Shown here in pieces: positions 7,751 through 11,659 of a stretch of DNA of 11,659 bases; the first letter of the stretch is position 1, and each line of letters starts with the position of its first letter. The position numbers were made by a program, and so were the translations under genes. The notes beneath the pieces were generated by a model. That model did no database searches. It was not told the DNA's origin and worked only from the letters and a program-made list of their open reading frames with translations. The stretch is from CAYRKT01 sp964425005 (GTDB lineage: Bacteria > Synergistota > Synergistia > CAYRKT01): positions 1-11,659 of the forward strand of contig CAYRKT010000050.1 of NCBI GenBank assembly GCA_964425005.1, read 5' to 3'.

Positions 7751-7755
7751 CCTCC
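7751..7755 (-). promoter_or_regulatory. Ribosome binding site of hisS
   Basis: GGAGG (followed by TG) on the minus strand, 9 bases before the TTG start. It argues against the longer ATG 7798 start. Confidence 0.7.
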
Positions 7756-7760
7756 GAATA

Positions 7761-7766
7761 ATTATA
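7761..7766 (-). promoter_or_regulatory. Candidate -10 box (TATAAT) for the hisS operon
   Basis: Perfect TATAAT on the minus strand, 5 bases before the hisS ribosome site and about 30 bases after the spoVS terminator, in an otherwise GC-rich gap. No good -35 is seen at 16-18 bases (CTCATC at 17). The predicted transcript would begin at or within the Shine-Dalgarno, giving a leader of only about 13 bases. Position between a terminator and the first gene of a dense run supports it; the missing -35 and the very short leader weigh against it. Confidence 0.4.
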
Positions 7767-7796
7767 GACCAGCGAAGCCCGGCGATGAGAGGACAC

Positions 7797-7822
7797 AAAA
7801 GGGAGCCCCTCGCGGGGCTCCC
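7797..7822 (-). terminator. Intrinsic terminator of spoVS
   Basis: On the minus strand a perfect 9-bp GC-rich stem (GGGAGCCCC paired with GGGGCTCCC, 7801-7822) closes a GCGA loop of the GNRA type and is followed at once by TTTT. It begins 28 bases after the spoVS stop. The T run lies only on the minus-strand side, so it ends spoVS transcription and separates it from hisS. Confidence 0.88.
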
Positions 7823-7850
7823 GATCCGGTCCGAGAGAGGCCACCTGCCC

Positions 7851-8111
7851 CTACCTGGACTCGAGCAGGAACTTTATGGCGGTTCTCTCCTCCCCATCTA
7901 TGACTATCTTGGCGAAGGCCGGGACGCACACCAGGTCTATCCCGTTGGGGGCCACGTAGCCCCTGGCTATGGCTATCGCCTTCACCGCCTGGTTGACCGC
8001 ACCAGCGCCAACCGCCTGGACCTCCACCTTACCATGCTCCCTGAGCACCGCAGCCATAGCGCCAGCGACCGCCTTTGGTTGAGAGTTAGCCGAAACCTTC
8101 AGAACCTCCAT
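7851..8111 (-). CDS. spoVS: Stage V sporulation protein S family (SpoVS)
   Basis: Small (86 aa) Alba-like protein, nearly co-linear with B. subtilis SpoVS over its whole length: starts MEVLKVSA, then GAGAVNQAVKAIAIARG at 36-52, YVAPNGIDL, VPAFAKI and the end DGEERTAIKFLLESR. In Bacillus it affects septation, spore coat assembly and timing. The family is also common in bacteria not known to sporulate, where its role is unclear; nucleic-acid binding is suggested by the fold. ATG at 8111 has GGAGG 9 bases upstream. The gene is a monocistron: its own promoter lies upstream and a strong terminator follows. No other sporulation gene is in the window, so a general regulatory role is as likely as sporulation. 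Confidence 0.96.
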   Translation of the reverse strand: MEVLKVSANSQPKAVAGAMAAVLREHGKVEVQAVGAGAVNQAVKAIAIARGYVAPNGIDLVCVPAFAKIVIDGEERTAIKFLLESR

Positions 8112-8169
8112 CGCACCATACCTCCCGCCACAGCGCTGGAAAATTAAACTTAAACGTTCACTGCTTAAT

Positions 8170-8183
8170 AGATATTAATATCT
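8170..8183. repeat. 14-bp perfect palindrome over the spoVS -10 box
   Basis: AGATATTAATATCT reads the same on both strands and covers the proposed -10. A dimeric repressor bound here would block polymerase. It may also be a by-product of local AT richness; no regulator is identified. Confidence 0.4.
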
Positions 8184-8200
8184 GTCGCCGGCAAAAGCAA
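8172..8200 (-). promoter_or_regulatory. Candidate sigma-70 type promoter of spoVS
   Basis: On the minus strand TTGCTT (8195-8200), a 17-base spacer and TAATAT (8172-8177) form a reasonable vegetative promoter about 60 bases before the spoVS ATG, in an AT-rich island within GC-rich DNA. The -10 is embedded in a palindrome. Downstream TTTAAG and TTTAAT stretches could hold another start site. Confidence 0.55.
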
Positions 8201-8238
8201 TACCCCCACCCGGGAGTTAGCCCCAACGGTGGTCGGCC

Positions 8239-9429
8239 TCACTGCGGCAGGACCTGGGCCACCCCCTCCTTGACGGCCTGCTCAGCCACCGCCCTGGCCA
8301 CAGCTGGGGCCACCCTGGGATCCAGGGCCGAGGGGATTATGTAGTCGGGCGAGAGCTGGTCTCCCACCAGGTCGGCTATGGCCCTGGCGGCAGCCAGCTT
8401 TATGCCCTCCGTGACCCTCCTGGCCCTCACGTCCAGCAGACCCCTGAATATGCCGGGGAAGCCCAGGCAGTTGTTGACCTGGTTGGGGAAGTCGCTTCTG
8501 CCGGTGGCCACGACGTAGGCTCCGGCGGACTTGGCCTCCTCGGGGAAGATCTCAGGGGTGGGGTTGGCCATGGCCATCACCACCGCCCTGGGGGCCATGG
8601 CGCTGACCCACTCGGGCTTGACCGCACCGGCCACCGACACCCCCACGAAGACGTCGGCCCCCCGGAGGGCGTCGGCCAGAGATCCCCTTATCCCCTCTGG
8701 GTTCAGTTGGGGCAGGATCTCCCTGTGGGCCCAGTTGATGTTCTGACCCTCCTCCAAAACCCCGTGCCTTCCGCATCCCACCACGTTCCTGGCCCCGGCC
8801 GCCAGGAGCAGCCTGGCTATGGCCATCCCGGCGGCTCCCATGCCGTTTATCACTATCCTCACCTGGTCGATCCTCTTGCCCACCACCTTGAGGGCGTTGG
8901 ACAGGGCCGCCAGCACCACGACCGCCGTGCCGTGCTGGTCGTCGTGGAAGACGGGTATGTTCACCCTCTCCTGCAGCTTCCGCTCTATCTCGAAGCACCT
9001 GGGGGCCGAGATGTCCTCCAGGTTCACGCCGCCGAAGACCGGCTCCAGCAGCGACACGACGTGGACGAACTCGTCGGGATCCTTCGTCCTCAAGCAGAGG
9101 GGAAAGGCGTCCACCCCGGCGAAGCGCTTGAAGAGGACGCACTTGCCCTCCATCACGGGCAGGGCCGCCTCGGGCCCTATGTCTCCCAGCCCCAGCACCG
9201 CCGTCCCGTCGGTGGCCACCAGGACCATGTTGCCCTTGGAGGTGACCTCCCACAGGGACGAGGGGTTCCTGACTATCTCCCTGCAGGGCTCGGCCACCCC
9301 GGGCGTGTAGGCGAGCGACAGGTCGTCGGTGCTCTCCACCGGCACCTTGCTCTCCACCGCTATCTTGCCCCTGCTCCTCCTGTGGAGCTCCAGGGACATC
9401 TCGTAAACCTTCTCCCTGGGTATCGCCAA
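8239..9429 (-). CDS. NAD(P)-dependent malic enzyme, small form
   Basis: Oxidatively decarboxylates malate to pyruvate and CO2, reducing NAD(P)+. At 396 aa it is the short malic enzyme without a phosphotransacetylase tail. N-terminal catalytic domain about 1-165: SLAYTPGVAEPC at 38-49 with Y41, EGKCVLFK at 94-101 with catalytic K96, NLEDISAPR at 136-144, and metal-binding FHDDQHGTA at 161-169. Rossmann domain about 165-396: GMGAAGMAIARLL at 196-208, ANPTPEIFP at 288-296, and SDFPNQVNN at 312-320. At the end of the second strand, where related enzymes often carry an acidic residue (DRKG type), this one reads GCGRHG with Gly220, so NAD versus NADP preference is uncertain. The TTG start at 9429 has GGGGG 10 bases upstream. 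It follows the carboxylate transporter by 43 bases, suggesting that malate is the imported substrate. Confidence 0.95.
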   Translation of the reverse strand: MAIPREKVYEMSLELHRRSRGKIAVESKVPVESTDDLSLAYTPGVAEPCREIVRNPSSLWEVTSKGNMVLVATDGTAVLGLGDIGPEAALPVMEGKCVLFKRFAGVDAFPLCLRTKDPDEFVHVVSLLEPVFGGVNLEDISAPRCFEIERKLQERVNIPVFHDDQHGTAVVVLAALSNALKVVGKRIDQVRIVINGMGAAGMAIARLLLAAGARNVVGCGRHGVLEEGQNINWAHREILPQLNPEGIRGSLADALRGADVFVGVSVAGAVKPEWVSAMAPRAVVMAMANPTPEIFPEEAKSAGAYVVATGRSDFPNQVNNCLGFPGIFRGLLDVRARRVTEGIKLAAARAIADLVGDQLSPDYIIPSALDPRVAPAVARAVAEQAVKEGVAQVLPQ

Positions 9430-9439
9430 GGTCCTTTCA

Positions 9440-9444
9440 CCCCC
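9440..9444 (-). promoter_or_regulatory. Ribosome binding site of the malic enzyme gene
   Basis: GGGGG followed by TG on the minus strand, 10 bases before TTG 9429. A second purine run (AAAGGA) lies only 2 bases from the TTG and is too close. No ATG or GTG gives a start that fits the conserved N-terminus better. Confidence 0.5.
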
Positions 9445-9472
9445 GTCTAACAGGTTGTTTGTACGGCGACCT

Positions 9473-10771
9473 CTACAAACCCTTTCCGAGGAGCCCCACC
9501 AGGAAGCCCCCTATTATAAGCATTATAGCTCCGCCGATCCTGGAGGATATCTGGGCGAAGGGCATCAGCTCCATCCTCCTGCAGGCGGACAGGACCGCCA
9601 CGTCCCCGGTGCCGCCCATGTTGGCCATGCAAAGACCAGCCGTCACGGAGGACTCTATGGGGTAGAAGCCCACCATCCTCCCCACGACCCAGGCGCCCAA
9701 TATGGCCCCCACCACCGTCACCAGCACTATCAACAGGTACTGCCAGGAGGCCATGGCCGCCACCACGTCGGGCAAACTGGTGAAGCTAACCCCTATGCCC
9801 ACCAGCAGGGCTCTGGTCCAGTAGTTGACCACGAACCTGTACCACTGGTTGGCCCCCTGTTCGAGGTCCTCCGGGAGAAGCCTCAGCGCCTTGACCAGGG
9901 CCACCGAGATGATCATCCAGGCGAAGGGATGCACCGAGGGGACGAACTTGCCCAGTATGGAGCCCAGGGCGTAGAAGCAGCAGGCCATGAACATGCCCAT
10001 GCCCATCATGGTGAGGTCCAGGGGAGCCCTGGAGGAGGGCGAGTCCTCCAGATCCGCCGATCTCATCAGCTTCCCACCCCCCGAGTAGGAGGGCTTAACC
10101 TTGCCCAGCCGGTCGAGCAGACCCGCGGCCACTATGGACAGGGCGTTGCCCAGGGCCACCGCCGGGACCATGATGGAGAGTATCGCCTTGGGGTCCTGGC
10201 CCATCGCCTGACCGTATATCTTGGACATGGGCACCGCCCCGGCCCCCATCCCTCCGCCCATGATGGGAACGCCCACGTACAGGATGGCCCTCTCCATCCC
10301 GTAGCCTGTCACCAGGCCGGCGAGCCCAGCGAGCCCCAGGGAGACAGCTATGGCCCCGAAGAGGGCCGGGAAGTACCTGGCGCTGGCCTTGACCAGAAGC
10401 GCCCTGTTCATCCCCAGTATGCTTCCCGTTATCAGCGCCGCTATGTAGAAGTCCAAGAAATTGCTGGTCTTCATGAAGGCGTCCACCGCCTTAACGGCGG
10501 CCTCGGGCAGCACTTTGAGGGAGACCAACGCGGCGCTGCCGAAGATCACCACTATCGGCCCACCGCCCAGGAAGTCCTTGAAGACCGGCAACCTGTCCCC
10601 CAGCTCCCCGAAGACCGCCCCCACGAAGATCATCAGCGCAAAGGCCCCCACCATGTTGGAGGGCAAGACCCCCAGGTAGACCGAGAGCACCACCACCGCG
10701 CCGAAGAAGAGGAAGAACACCACCGGGAAACCCTGCACCCTCAAATCCGCAGATCCGACGCCCCTCTCCAA
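9473..10771 (-). CDS. 2-hydroxycarboxylate transporter (CitS/2HCT family), probable malate or citrate carrier
   Basis: Polytopic inner-membrane secondary transporter; family members carry citrate or malate, usually with Na+ or in exchange. About eleven hydrophobic segments run through its 432 aa. Both hallmark re-entrant-loop motifs are present (numbering three less than from the upstream GTG): GGGMGAG at about 172-178 and GGTG at about 386-389, each after a hydrophobic stretch. The conserved C-terminal arginine is in SSRIGG at about R411. A charged cytoplasmic loop (about 220-250) links the two halves. I chose TTG at 10771, which has GGAGG 8 bases upstream; GTG at 10780 overlaps that site and would add three residues. 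Upstream is a CitB-type regulator and downstream a malic enzyme, favouring malate as substrate, as in B. subtilis MaeN and L. casei MaeP. The substrate is inferred from context. Confidence 0.93.
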   Translation of the reverse strand: MERGVGSADLRVQGFPVVFFLFFGAVVVLSVYLGVLPSNMVGAFALMIFVGAVFGELGDRLPVFKDFLGGGPIVVIFGSAALVSLKVLPEAAVKAVDAFMKTSNFLDFYIAALITGSILGMNRALLVKASARYFPALFGAIAVSLGLAGLAGLVTGYGMERAILYVGVPIMGGGMGAGAVPMSKIYGQAMGQDPKAILSIMVPAVALGNALSIVAAGLLDRLGKVKPSYSGGGKLMRSADLEDSPSSRAPLDLTMMGMGMFMACCFYALGSILGKFVPSVHPFAWMIISVALVKALRLLPEDLEQGANQWYRFVVNYWTRALLVGIGVSFTSLPDVVAAMASWQYLLIVLVTVVGAILGAWVVGRMVGFYPIESSVTAGLCMANMGGTGDVAVLSACRRMELMPFAQISSRIGGAIMLIIGGFLVGLLGKGL

Positions 10772-10779
10772 CTGGAGCA

Positions 10780-10784
10780 CCTCC
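10780..10784 (-). promoter_or_regulatory. Ribosome binding site of the carboxylate transporter gene
   Basis: AGGGAGGTG on the minus strand; the GGAGG core is 8 bases before TTG 10771. The GTG that begins the longer frame overlaps the core, so it cannot use this site. Confidence 0.55.
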
Positions 10785-10800
10785 CTGTTCCCGGGATCTC

Positions 10801-10875
10801 GAGGAAATTAAAGCGCCCAGAGGAAAGGGAGGGTGCTTTCAAAACAAAGGAAAAAGTTTTTATAAATAACGAAAA
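10801..10875 (-). promoter_or_regulatory. AT-rich leader before the transporter, candidate response-regulator target
   Basis: The gap between regulator and transporter is strikingly AT-rich against GC-rich genes. It holds an AAAAAGTTTTT near-palindrome (10851-10861), a TATAAA stretch (10859-10864) and TTTAAT (10807-10812). CitB/DcuR-type regulators are known to bind AT-rich sites, so this is the natural place for the response regulator encoded next door to act. I could not assign a convincing -35/-10 pair, and no GC-rich terminator hairpin follows the regulator gene. Confidence 0.45.
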
Positions 10876-11544
10876 CTAAGTCGCCCTGTAGAGGGTCACG
10901 GGCCTCCCTGTGCCCTTGTACTGGATGGAGCTCCTGGCCAGGCCCTGTTCCTCCAGGTAGTCCAGGTACTTCTTGGCGGTGACCCTGGATATCCCCATCG
11001 CCCTCGCCACCTCGTCGGCGGAGGCCGGCGCCTCGAGGCCCTTCAGGGCCTCGAGGATCCTCTCCGCGGTCCTCCTGTCTATTCCCCGCCTGTCCGGGAC
11101 CTGTTCCTCGTCGGACAGGAGCAGCTCGTCTATGTCCCTCTGGGACACCGACCTGGAGGACCAAAGCCTCTCCTTCCTCCTGGCGTACCTGATGAGGGCG
11201 GACCTGAGGCGAGCCAGCTCGAAGGGCTTCACCAGGTAGTCCACCGCGCCGAGCCTCAGGGCCTCCTCCACGTCCGAGCCGCTGTTGTCGGCGGTGACCA
11301 GGATGACGTCGGCCCTGTAGCCCCATCTCCTGAGGCTCCTGAGCAGGTCGATCCCGCTCTCCCCGGGCATGTACACGTCCAGGAGGACCAGGTCGACCTC
11401 GTGCTTGCCCAGCATCCTCCTGGCCTCGTCGGCGTTCCTGGCGATCCCCACCACCTCGAAGCCCTGGAGGGACTCCACCTCCCTCCTGTTCATCTGGGCC
11501 ACCATCGCGTCGTCCTCCACTATGAGCACCTTCAAAGCCCTCAT
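10876..11544 (-). CDS. CitB/DcuR-family response regulator
   Basis: Cytoplasmic DNA-binding partner of a two-component system for di- or tricarboxylates; 222 aa, usual for the family. The receiver domain (about 4-120) has the acidic pair D11/D12 in IVEDDAM, phosphoacceptor D56 in LLDVYMP, T85 in VTADNS and K106 in LVKPFE. After a linker of about 40 residues, a winged-helix output domain (about 155-220) reads TAERILEALKG, ADEVARAMGISRVTAKKYL and GRPVTLYR, typical of CitB/DcuR/MalR proteins, not OmpR or NarL types. The ATG overlaps the kinase stop as ATGA, so the pair is translationally coupled. The transporter and malic enzyme downstream are its probable targets, as with the malate systems of Bacillus (MalK/MalR) and Lactobacillus (MaeK/MaeR). 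The inducer is not shown by the sequence. Confidence 0.93.
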   Translation of the reverse strand: MRALKVLIVEDDAMVAQMNRREVESLQGFEVVGIARNADEARRMLGKHEVDLVLLDVYMPGESGIDLLRSLRRWGYRADVILVTADNSGSDVEEALRLGAVDYLVKPFELARLRSALIRYARRKERLWSSRSVSQRDIDELLLSDEEQVPDRRGIDRRTAERILEALKGLEAPASADEVARAMGISRVTAKKYLDYLEEQGLARSSIQYKGTGRPVTLYRAT

Positions 11545-11659
11545 GATACCACCTTGGGGAGCCTGACCACGAAGCTCGCACCCTTGCCCGGGGACGAGCT
11601 CACCTCCACCCTTCCACCCCTCCTCTCCACCAGGGACTTCACCACGAAAAGCCCCATCC
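11541..11659 (-). CDS. Sensor histidine kinase, C-terminal end (cut by the window edge)
   Basis: The last 39 codons of a frame entering from the right edge, ending in TGA at 11541-11543. The visible peptide MGLFVVKSLVERRGG, then VEVSSSPGKGASFVVRLP, is the end of the HATPase domain: the G2 box (GxGxGL type), helix and final strands of the ATP-binding fold. The stop overlaps the regulator's ATG by four bases. Given the CitB-type partner it is most likely a CitA/DcuS-like membrane sensor with a periplasmic PAS ligand domain, but that part lies outside the window. Confidence 0.88.
   Translation of the reverse strand, partial: MGLFVVKSLVERRGGRVEVSSSPGKGASFVVRLPKVVS

Noticed and set aside
7742..7798. 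ATG 7798 as start of hisS
   Set aside because: It would include the promoter box and the GGAGG in the coding region and add 19 residues not found in HisRS.
6449..7903. Plus-strand open frame opposite hisS and its upstream gap
   Set aside because: Low-complexity Pro/Gly/His-rich product, no ribosome site, and opposite a clear HisRS; similar antisense frames lie opposite aspS, the malic enzyme and the transporter.
8196..8232. Possible terminator after the malic enzyme (CCACC/GGTGG stem on the minus strand)
   Set aside because: The stem is interrupted and asymmetric, and the short T run is about ten bases away and overlaps the spoVS -35; not convincing as an intrinsic terminator.

Overview
The window looks like a stretch of GC-rich, anaerobic, probably thermophilic bacterial chromosome. 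I infer a Synergistetes-type organism such as a Thermanaerovibrio relative. The grounds are heavy AGG (Arg) and ATA (Ile) codon use in a high-GC background, a SpoVS homologue, a short MetH with a detached activation protein, and a CitS-family transporter with a CitA/CitB-type regulator. No 16S gene or other marker is present, so the taxonomy is a guess. All ten genes I support lie on the minus strand, so transcription runs from high to low coordinates. No tRNA, rRNA, CRISPR, insertion sequence or phage gene was seen, and no gene-free stretch exceeds about 130 bases.

Read in transcription order, the right end (11659-8239) is a malate or 2-hydroxycarboxylate utilisation locus. It holds the last 38 codons of a sensor histidine kinase, a CitB/DcuR-type response regulator overlapping it by ATGA, a CitS-family (2HCT) carboxylate transporter behind an unusually AT-rich leader, and a small NAD(P)-dependent malic enzyme. 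The content matches the kinase/regulator/permease/malic-enzyme sets known for malate use in Firmicutes: sense the acid, import it, then convert malate to pyruvate plus CO2.

The middle (8200-7797) is a one-gene unit for spoVS, with its own recognisable promoter and a very clean intrinsic terminator.

The left part (7766-19) appears to be a long tightly packed operon: hisS, aspS, nfi (endonuclease V), a stand-alone MetH-activation protein, metH, and an amidohydrolase-2 family metal hydrolase. Gaps are 0-60 bases and several stop/start codons overlap. A TATAAT box sits just upstream of hisS. Translation/tRNA charging, DNA repair of deaminated purines and methionine synthesis are grouped here, with the reactivation protein directly upstream of, and apparently translationally coupled to, the enzyme it serves.

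The window is mostly ordinary core metabolism and I do not see a novel defence or mobile system. Points that merit checking are: a recurrent start-site pattern (GGAGGTG or GGGGGTG followed by TTG in five genes); an apparent non-canonical start for nfi; the split methionine synthase; a cysteine-rich insertion in HisRS; and AT-rich regulatory islands before the transporter and before spoVS.
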